From: a bacterium
GTDB taxonomy: Bacteria > JAJVIF01
Length of the DNA: 64,000 bases
Assembly (NCBI GenBank): GCA_022072165.1
Contig: JAJVIF010000002.1
Coordinates: 430,063-494,062 of the forward strand
Direction: 5' to 3'
Shown here: in pieces, positions 43,710-54,137 of the stretch
Layout: each line of letters starts with the position of its first letter
Numbering within the stretch: position 1 is the first letter of the stretch
Position numbers and translations under genes: made by a program
Notes under the pieces: generated by a model
Seen by the model: only the letters and a program-made list of their open reading frames with translations
The model's database searches: none
What the model was told of the DNA's origin: nothing

Positions 43710-46700
43710 CTAGGACCCGAAGGTGAAGATCGAACTGGTGTCGTCGGCGACAAACCGGACGTTGTCGACCCAGAACCCGAAGGGGTCGTTGGGATCATCC
43801 TGCTGCGAGTCGGTGAAGGTGCCATCGAACTCGAAGCGGAGGCGGAGCCCGCTGGGGTTGCCAGCCAAACCGGTCACCGGGAAGGTGACATTGAGCCAGG
43901 TTTGGCCCGCCAGCGTGGCGTTCTGAGTCCACACGGGCGTCCCCCAGGTCACGCCGTTGTCCGTCGAGAAGTACATCCGGACCTGCACACCTAAGTCAGC
44001 CCCATCTTCGACGGGGCCATCATAGGTCCCGAAGTAGTTAGAGTCATCGACGTTCAGATAGGCGTTGAAGATGAGATTGACCTGACCGGAGCAGATCGGC
44101 GGAATGAGTACCCGGGGACTGACGATGTTGTACAGCGGGTCGCCCCCCCAGTCATCCTCGAAGCTGCAGAAGGAACTGTCGCTGGTGACTCCGATGGCAG
44201 AGCCGCTGATCGCGCCACCACTGTCAGTCTGGACGGCCAGCAGGGTGCCAGAGTTGGCGGGAGCGCAGTCGCTCCAGCCAAACTGACCCCAGCCGAAGTT
44301 CAGGTCGGTGTTCGGCAGCGCCGGCGTGAAGAGGTCGCCTTCGAGCCAGCCCTGGGCTGTCGTGGTGAAGTCGAAGGTGAGAGTGCGGGGCTGGCAGGGG
44401 AACGTCGGGGGATTGGTCCCGAAGGCCGATGCGGCACCAGCAGAGATCTCCACCTGGTCGAGGGTCATCGCGACACTGTTGCTGCTGTTGTTGTACGGGG
44501 ACGGCAACGAGTAGGTCAGGTCCACCGTGTCCACAAACTCGTAGCGTAGCAGGATCGTCTCGCCACCCAGCGCGTCAGGCAGTGCGACTGTGGTGTTCGT
44601 CAGAATCTGCTCCGTATCATTCGCGTTCTGGGTCCAGACCGGAGTCCCCCAGGTGGTCCCGAGGTCGGTCGACACATAGAGCCGCATCTGCGCCCCGGAC
44701 CGGGCCCAGAGGATCATGTTGAACCGGACCTGCAGGCTGTTCGGCGTACAGATAGTCGGCACGTTGATGAACGGGCTGATGATGTTGTAGTTCGCCTGCC
44801 GACCGTAGTCATACAGGAAGGAACAACCGCTGCCATCTCCGCCGCTGGTCCAGTACTCGCCGCTGATCGCACCGGCGGAGCGGGACTCGGTTTCAGTCCC
44901 ATTGCAGCCCCACTCAAAGTGTCCCCAGTTGGACTGATCGCCATTGGGCAGTCCGGGACCATATGCGAAGTCCGTGCCCTTGACCCACCCCTGGGCGTTG
45001 GCATCGAAATTAAACGCCAGTGACTGGGAAGCGCAGGTCGAGGGACCCAGGTCGTAGTTGAGGTCGACCGTAATCGGCGGATTGATGCCGTCGGAGTACT
45101 GAATCCGGGTAGTCCGGTTCAGGGTGGTCACGCCAGGGTTGTTCTGCGCCGACGACACATGCAGGGTGCTCGGGGCCGGCGGCGGATCGATGTTGGTGAC
45201 ATCTGGTGTAAAGACACCGGTGTAGTGGTAATCGATGGCGTACAGCACCGTGTCGCCATCGGGGTCATTCTCCGCATCGAGCTGGTAGGTCAGTTGCCCA
45301 CCCGACGGAATCGAGTTGGAAAGGAGGGTGATGGTCGCGGTGGGCGGATCATTGGGACCCGCTGGATTCACCGTGTAATCAAGCAGGACCACGGTGGGAC
45401 TCGCGATGCTGGCCGCATCGTAGTACCGCACCCGGGCCTGACGTGCCTGCGGGGTGGCTCCACCATTCACTGGTGCAATGCCGCTGTAGAGCGGGACGGC
45501 AGGCGGAGGTACACCGGCAGGGTCGATACCGGTCGCCTCGAAGGTGCCATCGTCATCGACATCGATGTCGTAGAGGACGGGATCACCGTCATCATCGTCT
45601 TCCGCGGTCACCTCGAAGTCGAGTGCGCCGCCGGAATTCACGGTCGGATTCGGACCTCCCACCAGTGCGACTGTCGCCGTCGGTGGGGTGTTGCTGCTGC
45701 CTCCCAGGGAGACCCGGAAGCGCTGGTAGGTCACCACTGGCAGCGAGTTCGCTGCCTGCGGGGCGAGATTCGGATCGAGGATGAACTCCCAGGCGGAGCG
45801 GTCGATGTTGTTCTCGGGATCGACCACTTTCACCATCCCGATGACATCTCCGGCACTCTGCCCCGACGAGGCACTGTTCTGCACCAGTCCCTCGTAGTAG
45901 AGATCATCAAACGCCATCCCGGAGTCGGCGGCGGCATCGCCCCCAAAGGCGGAGTCATCGTCGACCAGGTTGAAGACTGCCGGTGCGGAGGTGACACCCG
46001 GGATATCCACGGTGACCGTCGGGACACCTTCAGTACCGGCGGGGATGGTCTTGGGATCCGGATCGTCCCGCAGGTCGGTGCGGGAGGAGACGGTCGCCCG
46101 GGCATCCGCATCCCGGACATAGAGCCGAAGGGTCGAGGTGCTCAGCGGATTGTTGGGAAGCAGGCCCCCGGTTTCGCCCAGGGTCCGGACCCGCTCTGCA
46201 TCGATCGCCCCGTAGGGCATCCGGTAGACAAAGTTCGCGACGTTCTCGGGATTCGAGGGGAGGCGATTCGCCCGCTTTTGCGCCGCGGTCGTGCCACCGC
46301 GGGAATCGATGTACTTGGCCAGCACCGCGGTGTTGAAGCTGAAAGATGACTGGCTCTGCAGCGCATTGGTGTCGAGGCGCAGGACGTTGGAGGTACTTTG
46401 TCCCTGCATCAGCATCCCGAAGCCGGTCCACCCATTGTTGCCGTTCGGACCGGCGATGTTGTCGCCCTGCCAACCGGAACTCGGCTTGTAGTTGCCAGCC
46501 CCGTTCGAGCCGTTACCGATACCCACGCGATTTCCGGCCGTCCCTGCGCCTTCATCAACGATGAGCTTATAGGGGAAGGTGTTCGCGGTGAGCCCCAGCC
46601 CCGGCAGCAGGGGGCCGGGCTTGAAGTAGCCATCCGCCTGGACCACCAGCGACGTATTCGCGATCGCCTCGCCACCGAAGTAGGTATAAGGCGCGGGAGA

Positions 46701-47171
46701 ACCGGCAGGGAGGTCCATCAGGAAGACCAGCCGGGCCGCGATCCCCAGGTCAGCGCGATTCGCGGCCGTGGCGGGACCAGCCAGATTGGTCGGTGCAGCG
46801 AAGGGATGGGTAAAGGTGTATTCGATGTCGATCGTCGAGGCGGTCCGGGTGATGCCGGTAACACGCAACGAGTCAGGACGCAGGAAGTTCCCCACGGAGA
46901 GGAAGTAGATGTCGTCATTGGCGCTGGCGGTACGCCAGGGCGTGACAGTCGCTGACGGAGCATCACCAAGGGTCAGGTCGACGTGATACCCCCCCAGGGC
47001 TGCGATGCCAAGCATGCCCGGCATGGTGTCGCCGCCAGGCAGCGCGCTTTGTTCGAAGTCAAAGGCTCCCCCGGCAGTGCCGGCAGGATTGGCTGGGGTC
47101 TTGCTGCCGCTGGAGCAGCTGAGCAGACCAGCCAGCAGGGGCAATGCCAGCCCCCAGAAAAGTGTGCGCAT
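43710..47171 (-). CDS. Giant lipoprotein 1 with PKD-like pair and two C-terminal jelly-roll-like repeats
   Basis: The start at 47171 (behind GGGGAGG) gives 1153 residues with a lipoprotein signal ending LLSC; the frame runs further upstream without support. Layout: an N-terminal domain of about residues 22-490 (ANTFPYKLIVDEGAGTAGNR, GGTTAAQKRANRLPSNPENV, VKVVDPENNIDRSAWEF); two PKD/Ig-like modules at about 495-705 (NTPPTATVAL, NDPPTATITL); two repeats of ~220 residues (WGHFEWGC, CSFLYDYG, ISPFINVPTIC, YVSTDLGTTWGTPVWTQNA). The C-terminal repeats resemble MAM or immune-inhibitor-A-like beta-sandwiches. Function is unknown; the protein is probably surface-exposed. Confidence 0.85.
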   Translation of the reverse strand: MRTLFWGLALPLLAGLLSCSSGSKTPANPAGTAGGAFDFEQSALPGGDTMPGMLGIAALGGYHVDLTLGDAPSATVTPWRTASANDDIYFLSVGNFLRPDSLRVTGITRTASTIDIEYTFTHPFAAPTNLAGPATAANRADLGIAARLVFLMDLPAGSPAPYTYFGGEAIANTSLVVQADGYFKPGPLLPGLGLTANTFPYKLIVDEGAGTAGNRVGIGNGSNGAGNYKPSSGWQGDNIAGPNGNNGWTGFGMLMQGQSTSNVLRLDTNALQSQSSFSFNTAVLAKYIDSRGGTTAAQKRANRLPSNPENVANFVYRMPYGAIDAERVRTLGETGGLLPNNPLSTSTLRLYVRDADARATVSSRTDLRDDPDPKTIPAGTEGVPTVTVDIPGVTSAPAVFNLVDDDSAFGGDAAADSGMAFDDLYYEGLVQNSASSGQSAGDVIGMVKVVDPENNIDRSAWEFILDPNLAPQAANSLPVVTYQRFRVSLGGSSNTPPTATVALVGGPNPTVNSGGALDFEVTAEDDDDGDPVLYDIDVDDDGTFEATGIDPAGVPPPAVPLYSGIAPVNGGATPQARQARVRYYDAASIASPTVVLLDYTVNPAGPNDPPTATITLLSNSIPSGGQLTYQLDAENDPDGDTVLYAIDYHYTGVFTPDVTNIDPPPAPSTLHVSSAQNNPGVTTLNRTTRIQYSDGINPPITVDLNYDLGPSTCASQSLAFNFDANAQGWVKGTDFAYGPGLPNGDQSNWGHFEWGCNGTETESRSAGAISGEYWTSGGDGSGCSFLYDYGRQANYNIISPFINVPTICTPNSLQVRFNMILWARSGAQMRLYVSTDLGTTWGTPVWTQNANDTEQILTNTTVALPDALGGETILLRYEFVDTVDLTYSLPSPYNNSSNSVAMTLDQVEISAGAASAFGTNPPTFPCQPRTLTFDFTTTAQGWLEGDLFTPALPNTDLNFGWGQFGWSDCAPANSGTLLAVQTDSGGAISGSAIGVTSDSSFCSFEDDWGGDPLYNIVSPRVLIPPICSGQVNLIFNAYLNVDDSNYFGTYDGPVEDGADLGVQVRMYFSTDNGVTWGTPVWTQNATLAGQTWLNVTFPVTGLAGNPSGLRLRFEFDGTFTDSQQDDPNDPFGFWVDNVRFVADDTSSIFTFGS

Positions 47172-47473
47172 AGCTGCGACCTCCCCTTTCCGGTTGCCCG
47201 AAAAGGATGGATATGCACGAGCGACCGCACGGGCGACGCAGGACTGACGAAAGTGAAAGCGTCGGTACCAGGGCTTGCCCCAATGGGCAGCCCGGTGGTA
47301 GCGGGTTCGCACGCGACGAAAAAGTGTGTGAGACCGGTGCCTGCCGTCAGGGCCTAATCTGACAGCAGGTGTCATATGGTATCACGGCATTGCGGTGCAA
47401 CTGGCCAAACAAAAGCGCCGCTCCCATGGGAGCGGCGCGCTGGTTCTGTCAGAAATGCAGGTACCGGGTGCAG
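47172..47473. other. Leader region of giant lipoprotein 1 and terminator of lipoprotein 2
   Basis: It contains the terminator at 47407-47438 and probably the promoter of lipoprotein 1 (a minus-strand TACCAT at about 47376-47381). That would leave a leader of about 200 bases with GGGCAAGCCC-type inverted repeats. No known riboswitch was recognised. Confidence 0.4.
47407..47438 (-). terminator. Terminator of the second giant lipoprotein gene
   Basis: A perfect palindrome GCGCCGCTCCCA/TGGGAGCGGCGC is followed on the minus strand by TTTTGTTT. Confidence 0.92.
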
Positions 47474-50400
47474 TTACTGAAGAATGTAGATGCTGTTGGT
47501 ATCTGTGCTCTGCAACCGGACGTTGTCGACATAGAAGCCGAACGGATCGGTCGAGGCCGCACTCTGCGTACCCGTCCGGGATCCCTCGAACTGGAAACGG
47601 ATCCGGAGCCCATTGGCGCTGCCCGCATAGGAGGTGACGTCCAGCGACTGATTCAGCCAGGTCTGCCCGGCCTGAGTCGAGGCGTTCGACCAGACTGGCG
47701 TTCCCCAGGTGACGCCGTTGTCGCCTGAGACATACATGCGGACCTGGATGGTGTCGTCCCAGCCATCAGCGTTTGGATCTGAGCCGTTGGTGTCATCGAC
47801 GTTTAGGTAGGCGTTCCAGAGGAGCGTCACCGTGCCGCCCGAGCAATTCGCCGGGATCAGAATCTGTGGACTCACCGTGTTCAGGTTCGGGGTGGCACCA
47901 TAGTCGTAGAGGAACGAACAGCCGGTCCCGGTGCCGTCAGAGGTCGCCGTGAGGGACGAGCCGCTGATGGCTCCGCCACTGGCCGCTTCTACTGCCTGGA
48001 AGACCGTATTCGTGGGGCAGGTCGTCCAGCGGAGGCCGGACCAGTTCAGGGCATCGGTGTTCGGCAAAGCTGGCGAGAACGCCTGCCCGCCGATCCAGCC
48101 GCTCGACCCGCCATCGAAGTTCATGGTCAGGGTGCGGGGCTGACAGGGGAAGGTGGGGGGGTTGCTGTTAAAGGTCCCGACAGACCCCGCGCTGATGGCG
48201 ATGTTGTCGACCGTGAGGCCCACCGGGTCGAGCTGGGTGCTGCCACAAGAGGCCGACCCATTGAAGCGCCACGTCGTGGCGCTCACGCTGTCCTCGAACT
48301 GGAGGCGAAGGAAGATCGACTCTCCGGCCAGCGCATCCGGCAGATTCACGGTGACATTCCCCAGCACCTGGGAGGTGCCGTTGGCTGCCTGCGTCCAGAC
48401 CGCGCTCCCCCAGGTCGCCCCAAGATCGGTAGAGACATAGAGGCGAGCAACCGCGCCTGGCGCGGCGTTCATGAAGGCGTTGAAGCTGACCTGCAACGAC
48501 CCCGGCACGCAGATGGCCGGGACGTTAATGAACGGGCTGATCATGTTGTAGTTCGCCGTGATGGCATAGTCGCACAGCCAGCTGCAGGCGGAGTTGTCGC
48601 CATCATCACCACTTGTCCAGTAGCCGTTGGAGATCCCTGCTCCCTCGGCGGACGTGACACCACAGTACCCGGCACCGCCATAGGCGTTATGCCGCAGATG
48701 CCCCCAGTTGAGGCTGTCGGTGTTGGGCAGCGCCGGGCCATAGGCAAACGCGCTCCCTTCGATCCAGCCCTGCGAGCCGGTGTCGAAGTTCCAGCTCAGG
48801 CTGGTGGTACCACAGGTGGCGGGGCCGACGGTGTAATTCAGGTCGATGTTGATGGCCGGATTAATGCCATCGGAATACTGCACCCGGGCAGTGCGATTCA
48901 CCGGAGTTGCGCCGGGGTTGGTCTGCGCCGGGGTGGTGTGCAGAGGGGTGGGGGGCGGACCGGGATCCAGGCCGGTCACGTCCGGCGTGAAGATGCCGCC
49001 AAAGTCGTAGTCGATCGCGTAGGTGACCGGGTCACCATCCGGATCGTTCTCCGCATCCAGGTTGAATGTCAGGGTGCTGCCGGAAGCAATGGAGTTGTTC
49101 GCCAGCGACACTGAGGCGGTCGGGGGGGTGTTGGCTCCGACCGGCGCGACCTGGTAGTCGAGCAGGATGATGCTGGGGGTCGCGATGCTGCCAGCATCGT
49201 AGTACCGCACCCGCGCCTGATAGCTGTCATTGGTCGCCCCGCCATTGGCAGGCACGACATCCGTATGCAGCAGCACGTTCGGCGGCGGGACGCCTGCCGG
49301 ATCGAGACCGATGACATCAAAGGTGCCGTCATCCGTGATGTCGATGTCATACAACACGGGGTTGTTTTCGACATCGAACTCTGCCGAAACTTCGAAGACG
49401 ATGTTGCCGCTGGAAGGCAGGAGCGGATTCGGGCCGCCCTGGAGCACGACTGTCGCTGTCGGCGGGTTATTGCCGCCGGTGCCACCAATCTCCACATTCG
49501 CCCGCTGGTAGGTCACCAGTTCTGGCTTGTTGGAGGTCAGGGGAGTCAGATTGGGATCCAGCGCGAACTCATAGGCGCTGCGGTCGAGGTTGTTCTCCGG
49601 GTCGGTCACTTTCAGCAGGCCATAGACCGTGCCGTTGACCTGCCCGCTGGTCCCGGCGGTATTGAAGACGGTGCCCTCGAAGAAGAGAGGATCCCGCGCG
49701 ATCCCGGAGTCAGCCGCAGCATCGCCACCGTAGGCGGAGTCGTCATCCACCAGGTTCAGGACCACCGGAGTAGTCGCGACTCCCGGGATGTCGATCTGCA
49801 CAGTCGGAATCCCTTCGCTGCCAGGCGGGACCGTGGTGGGATCGGGATCATCCGCCAGGTCCGGCCGGGTGGAGGTCTGCGCCCGGGCATCAAAGTCGCG
49901 GACATGGAAGCGGACTACCGTGGAGGAAGCGGGTGCATTGGCGACCAGCCCCCCGGACTCACCCAGGGGCCGGATGAGCGAGACATCGAGTGCCCCATAG
50001 GGCATGCGATAAACGAACTTGGTGACATCGTAAGGATTTGCGGGAAGGCGATTCGCCCGCTTTTGCGCGGCAGTCGTCCCGCCACGGGAGTCCAGGTACT
50101 TGGCCACAATCGCCGTGTTGAAGGAGAAGGGATTGCCGGTCAGTTCCGACAGATTGAGGGAGACGACATTCTCGGCGCGCTGGCCCTGCATGAGGACGTC
50201 ATAGCCGGTCCAGCCGTTGTTTTGCCCAGCAAAACCGAGGGTGCCGAGCTGCCAGCCCCCTTCGGTCGGCCGATAGTTGCCAACCCCGGTGCCACCGTTG
50301 CCAATGCCCACGCGGTTGCCTTCCGCGCCCGCCGCCTCATCAACGACCAGCTTGTAGGGGAAGGTGTTCGCGGTGAGCCCCCCTGTATTCGTCAGCAGGC

Positions 50401-50956
50401 CCCGAGGCTGATAGAAACCATCCGCGTTGGCGAGAATGCGGGTATTGGCGATTGCCTCGCCACCAAAGTAGGTGTAGGAGCCGACCGGTCCGCCGGTGGG
50501 GATGTCCATCAGGAAGAGGAGCCGGGCAGAAATCGCGAGGTCGGCGCGATTCGCAGCGGTCGCGGGGGCCGCCGGATTCGTGGGACCGTTAAAGGGATGC
50601 GACACCTCATACGCGATGTCCAGGGTCGTCGCGGTCCGTGTCACGCCCGTGATCCGCAGATTGCGGGGCTGGAAGAAATTGTTCACCGACAGGTGATAGA
50701 TGTCATCGGTGGCCGAGCCCGTGCGCCAGCCATCGACTGTCGCCTGACTGGCGACCGGATCGACCCGGAAGGTATAGCCGCCCAGGACCGAGGTCCCGGC
50801 CAGTCCGGGGAGCGCGTCGCCACCCGGCAACGCGGTCTGTGCAAGATCAATGGCCGCTCCGCCGGTAATCGGGGGAGTCGCCGGAGCTTTCCCTCCGCCG
50901 GCACAGCCGGCGGCGGTCAGCGCCAGGGCCACAAGGGCCCAGTGGGTCAGTCGCAT
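47474..50956 (-). CDS. Giant lipoprotein 2, paralog of giant lipoprotein 1
   Basis: The start at 50956 behind CAGGAGG gives 1160 residues with a signal ending LTAAGC. The layout matches paralog 1: an N-domain at about 20-490 (ANTFPYKLVVDEAAGAEGNR, GGTTAAQKRANRLPANPYDV, LKVTDPENNLDRSAYEF); two PKD-like modules at about 495-710 (NNPPTATVVL, NTPPTASVSL); C-terminal repeats at about 714-930 and 935-1160 (CSWLCDYAITANYNMISPFI, YVSTDLGATWGSAVWTQAAN). The conserved Cys pairs in the repeats suggest disulfides. Function is unknown. Confidence 0.85.
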   Translation of the reverse strand: MRLTHWALVALALTAAGCAGGGKAPATPPITGGAAIDLAQTALPGGDALPGLAGTSVLGGYTFRVDPVASQATVDGWRTGSATDDIYHLSVNNFFQPRNLRITGVTRTATTLDIAYEVSHPFNGPTNPAAPATAANRADLAISARLLFLMDIPTGGPVGSYTYFGGEAIANTRILANADGFYQPRGLLTNTGGLTANTFPYKLVVDEAAGAEGNRVGIGNGGTGVGNYRPTEGGWQLGTLGFAGQNNGWTGYDVLMQGQRAENVVSLNLSELTGNPFSFNTAIVAKYLDSRGGTTAAQKRANRLPANPYDVTKFVYRMPYGALDVSLIRPLGESGGLVANAPASSTVVRFHVRDFDARAQTSTRPDLADDPDPTTVPPGSEGIPTVQIDIPGVATTPVVLNLVDDDSAYGGDAAADSGIARDPLFFEGTVFNTAGTSGQVNGTVYGLLKVTDPENNLDRSAYEFALDPNLTPLTSNKPELVTYQRANVEIGGTGGNNPPTATVVLQGGPNPLLPSSGNIVFEVSAEFDVENNPVLYDIDITDDGTFDVIGLDPAGVPPPNVLLHTDVVPANGGATNDSYQARVRYYDAGSIATPSIILLDYQVAPVGANTPPTASVSLANNSIASGSTLTFNLDAENDPDGDPVTYAIDYDFGGIFTPDVTGLDPGPPPTPLHTTPAQTNPGATPVNRTARVQYSDGINPAINIDLNYTVGPATCGTTSLSWNFDTGSQGWIEGSAFAYGPALPNTDSLNWGHLRHNAYGGAGYCGVTSAEGAGISNGYWTSGDDGDNSACSWLCDYAITANYNMISPFINVPAICVPGSLQVSFNAFMNAAPGAVARLYVSTDLGATWGSAVWTQAANGTSQVLGNVTVNLPDALAGESIFLRLQFEDSVSATTWRFNGSASCGSTQLDPVGLTVDNIAISAGSVGTFNSNPPTFPCQPRTLTMNFDGGSSGWIGGQAFSPALPNTDALNWSGLRWTTCPTNTVFQAVEAASGGAISGSSLTATSDGTGTGCSFLYDYGATPNLNTVSPQILIPANCSGGTVTLLWNAYLNVDDTNGSDPNADGWDDTIQVRMYVSGDNGVTWGTPVWSNASTQAGQTWLNQSLDVTSYAGSANGLRIRFQFEGSRTGTQSAASTDPFGFYVDNVRLQSTDTNSIYILQ

Positions 50957-51217
50957 ACAAAGCCTCCTGTGCAATCTCAAGACGCATGCGAGAGCGAAGC
51001 GTCGGTGCACGATGAACGCCGCAGGTCGGTGCGAAAGTGGGACTGGCAAAAGAGTCCAGGATCTTCCGTACAGACACTCCCGGCAAACCCCCGTACTTCT
51101 CGGGGACCCTCAGGAGTCAGCAGGGCGAGTAACGAAGAGTGTGACGACCGAGGCTCCATGCCTACCGGAGCCGGTCACATGCAAGTGTATCACCCGATCC
51201 CGTGTGATTTCGCTGGC

Positions 51218-53992
51218 TTACGGGAGCAGCAGGAGGGTTTCGGACCCCGTGATTGCGACCCGCACCTGATCGATATAGCAGCCGAACGCCTGGGTTGGCG
51301 TGGGAGCTTGCCGCACGGAAGCTGCCGTCGTGACGAACTCAAATCGCGCCCGGACTCCCTGGGGAGACCCCTCGAAGTCCTCCAGGTAGACCTGCTGATT
51401 GATCGCCACGGTCCCACCGTTAGAGGAGTTCATCGACCAGACCGGGCTCCCCCAAGTCTGGCCGTTATCTCCGGAAAGATAGAGCCGTATGGTGGAGGGG
51501 ACCATCCCACCGACCGCGTTGGTGTTCAGATAGGCGTTCCAGCGGAAGGTCGATTCATCGACTTCGGAGCAGAGCGAGGGGATGAAGTACCGGGGACTCA
51601 CGATGTTGTAAACCGCATTGCCGCCAAAGTCATCCAGGTACTGGCAGCCAGTCCCCAAGCCACCATCAGTCTGGTCCTGGTCTGCACTGATATTGAGTGA
51701 GGGACCAGAGATCGCTCCAACTGCCGCTGCTAACACTGCACTGTAGGTTCCCAGGGGATCGGTGGCGGCATCACAGGCGGTCCAGCGGAAAGATCCGAGC
51801 CCCCCGAGTCCCTGACGGATCGTCGCCTGGTCATCGCCATTCGGCAGCCCGAAGAACTGCCCCCCCTGCCAACCTTCAGCCGACAGGTCAAAGCTCTGCG
51901 TGATGTTCTGCGCCAGGCAGGTGCCGAAGGGGGGGGTGTACCCCAGCTTGATCGGCTCATCGGAGTCCTGGAGCAGGCGGACATGGTCGATGGACAAGCC
52001 TGCATGTTCGCCCCCGGCGGTCTGGTAGGTGTCAGTCCCACCCTGGAAGCGGAACCAGAGGCGCAACGGTCCAGCCGCCAGGTCGGTGGAGAGCGACACC
52101 TCGACATCGGTCAGGACCTGGACACCCCCGTTCCCGGACCGCGTCCAGAGAGGCGTCCCAGGGTCACGATCACTGGAAGTCGCATAGAAACTGGCTGTGG
52201 CATCGCTGTCCGCTGCGAGCACCGCGTTGAACCGGACCCGCAACTCCCCCGGATCGCACATGTGCGGCAGCGTAATGAGCGGGCTGCGGAAGGTCGCATC
52301 GGCGTGGGGGCCATAGTCATCGGTGAAATCACACTCGGCGTTGTCCTGATCATCGCCGGTCGAGAGATAGGTCCCGCCCGCACTCAATGCCCCGGCGGCA
52401 ATGGCTTCGGTAGCGGCATTGGCACAGCCCTGCCGAAAATGCGACCAGTCGTACTGATCGGAATTCGTGCCCCAGGGTGCCCAGCCTTCGGCCCCATCAT
52501 CGAACGTGAAAGTCAGTGTCCGCAGAGCGCATCCAAATGGCGCATCCAGCGTGACCGGGGCGAACTGCCAGGTCACTGGCAGCAGACCACTGGCGACCGG
52601 TGTCAGGGTGCTGTCGAGCGGGAACTCATAGCTGGAGCGGTCAAGAGCTGCTTCTGGATCCCGGACTTCCACAAGGGCCCAGTAGGGCCCTTCCGACTGC
52701 CCCGGAGTCGCGGCGGAATTGAAAACGCTGCCGTTGAAATAGACCGGGTCCTCCGGCATCCCGCTGTCAGCCGCCACATCGCCGCCATAGGGGGTGTCAT
52801 CGTCGGTGAGTGTGAGTGTTGCCGGAGTCGCCGTGACCCCGGGGATATCGCAGCGGACAGTCGGCGCGCCCGCCGCACCTGCCATCACTGTCCCGGGATT
52901 GGGATCGCTTGCCAGGGTCGCCGAAGCGGTGGTGGGTGCCCGGAGGTCAAAATCAGTCACACGCACGTGCATGGTGACCGATGAGGAGGGGTTCTCCGCC
53001 TGCAACGTGCCCGTGGTTCCTAAGGGGACCACGCGCGACACATCCGGAGCTCCGTGCGGCATCCGGTAGACAAACTTCATGACATCAGCAGGCGAGACCG
53101 GGAGTCGATTCGCCCGCTTCTCAGTCGCGGTAGTCCCACCGCGGGGATCCAGATACTGCGCCAGGACTGCCACCTGGAGCGGAGCGACTCCTGGTGTTTC
53201 AAAAAGCGAGACCACCAGGTCCAGTGGCACGGTCACGGTCTGTCCCTGATGCAGGACGCCATAGCCGGTCCAGCCATTCCGGCTCGGACCAATGTTCGCC
53301 GCCTGCCACCCTCCACTGGCGGGGGCATAGTTCCCCTGCCCGACTCCTCCGCTGCTGATCCCGATGCGGTTGCCAGTTCCGCCGAACACTTCATCGACCG
53401 CCATCACGAAGGGGAATGTGTTGGCGCGACGTCCGGGAGCGGCGGGCACCAGTTGCCCGCTCTGGCAGTACCCATCGCTATTGGGGACCACCCCCGGTCG
53501 CGCGATCACGGATCCAAACCAGGTGTAGTCCGCGACGGAGGCACTTGCAGGGAGGTCTGCCAGCACCACCAGGCGCGGGACGATCCCCAAGTCGGCGCGA
53601 TTGCTGGCGTTGGCCGGACCACTGAGGTCAGTCGGTCCGGCAAAGGGGTGACGCAACTGCCAGCGTGTCGAGAGCGTGTCGGCAGTCCGGGCGATGTCGA
53701 TCAGGCGCAGACTCCCGCCGGTGAGGAACGAGTCGAGGGGGATCTGATAGCGGTCAGAGGTCGCGGTGCCATAACGCGCTTCCTCGACAGTTAGTGCTTG
53801 TGTCGTTGGGTCCCAGGCGAGGTCGTAGAGTCCCAGCAAAGCCGTTTCAGCAACGCGCTGCGGCATCGCATCCGGCGACTGCGCCCCGTGTGCTGAGGGG
53901 TCCAGCGCCTGGGGCGAGGAACCAGCGCAGCTGGTCAGCAGGAGCAGCAGTGAAGTTGCGGAAAGTGCAGCGAGCAGCCGGGGTCGGAGCAT
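51218..53992 (-). CDS. Giant lipoprotein 3, shorter paralog without PKD modules
   Basis: The start at 53992 behind GGAGGG gives 924 residues with a signal ending LLTSC. The N-domain is shared (GRRANTFPFVMAVDEVFGGT, GGTTATEKRANRLPVSPADV, VEVRDPEAALDRSSYEF). The two PKD-like modules are missing, and the two C-terminal repeats start at about residues 486 and 689 (WSHFRQGC, CDFTDDYG, and CQYLDDFGG, FIPSLCSE). It is the first gene of the array on the minus strand and ends 260 bases before paralog 2. Confidence 0.85.
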   Translation of the reverse strand: MLRPRLLAALSATSLLLLLTSCAGSSPQALDPSAHGAQSPDAMPQRVAETALLGLYDLAWDPTTQALTVEEARYGTATSDRYQIPLDSFLTGGSLRLIDIARTADTLSTRWQLRHPFAGPTDLSGPANASNRADLGIVPRLVVLADLPASASVADYTWFGSVIARPGVVPNSDGYCQSGQLVPAAPGRRANTFPFVMAVDEVFGGTGNRIGISSGGVGQGNYAPASGGWQAANIGPSRNGWTGYGVLHQGQTVTVPLDLVVSLFETPGVAPLQVAVLAQYLDPRGGTTATEKRANRLPVSPADVMKFVYRMPHGAPDVSRVVPLGTTGTLQAENPSSSVTMHVRVTDFDLRAPTTASATLASDPNPGTVMAGAAGAPTVRCDIPGVTATPATLTLTDDDTPYGGDVAADSGMPEDPVYFNGSVFNSAATPGQSEGPYWALVEVRDPEAALDRSSYEFPLDSTLTPVASGLLPVTWQFAPVTLDAPFGCALRTLTFTFDDGAEGWAPWGTNSDQYDWSHFRQGCANAATEAIAAGALSAGGTYLSTGDDQDNAECDFTDDYGPHADATFRSPLITLPHMCDPGELRVRFNAVLAADSDATASFYATSSDRDPGTPLWTRSGNGGVQVLTDVEVSLSTDLAAGPLRLWFRFQGGTDTYQTAGGEHAGLSIDHVRLLQDSDEPIKLGYTPPFGTCLAQNITQSFDLSAEGWQGGQFFGLPNGDDQATIRQGLGGLGSFRWTACDAATDPLGTYSAVLAAAVGAISGPSLNISADQDQTDGGLGTGCQYLDDFGGNAVYNIVSPRYFIPSLCSEVDESTFRWNAYLNTNAVGGMVPSTIRLYLSGDNGQTWGSPVWSMNSSNGGTVAINQQVYLEDFEGSPQGVRARFEFVTTAASVRQAPTPTQAFGCYIDQVRVAITGSETLLLLP

Positions 53993-54117
53993 GGGGGATC
54001 CCTCCGGAAGGGAGTGTACACCGGGCTCACTGCAGAATCCCTGAACTGTGTGCGTTCCCTGCGCTTGAACCGTGGCGCTCGCGCCGCTGTTGACTCCCGC
54101 CGCGGACATCCCGGGGC

Positions 54118-54123
54118 TACAAT
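54118..54123 (+). promoter_or_regulatory. -10 box close to the 54138 gene
   Basis: GGCTACAAT is followed by 14 bases before the ATG at 54138, giving a leader of about seven bases. Confidence 0.55.
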
Positions 54124-54137
54124 CGATGCGCCATCCC

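Noticed and set aside
49265-51700. 811-residue plus-strand frame opposite the second giant lipoprotein
   Set aside because: It is antisense to a well-supported gene. High GC at third codon positions creates long stop-free antisense frames. The translation has no domain, start site or plausible composition.
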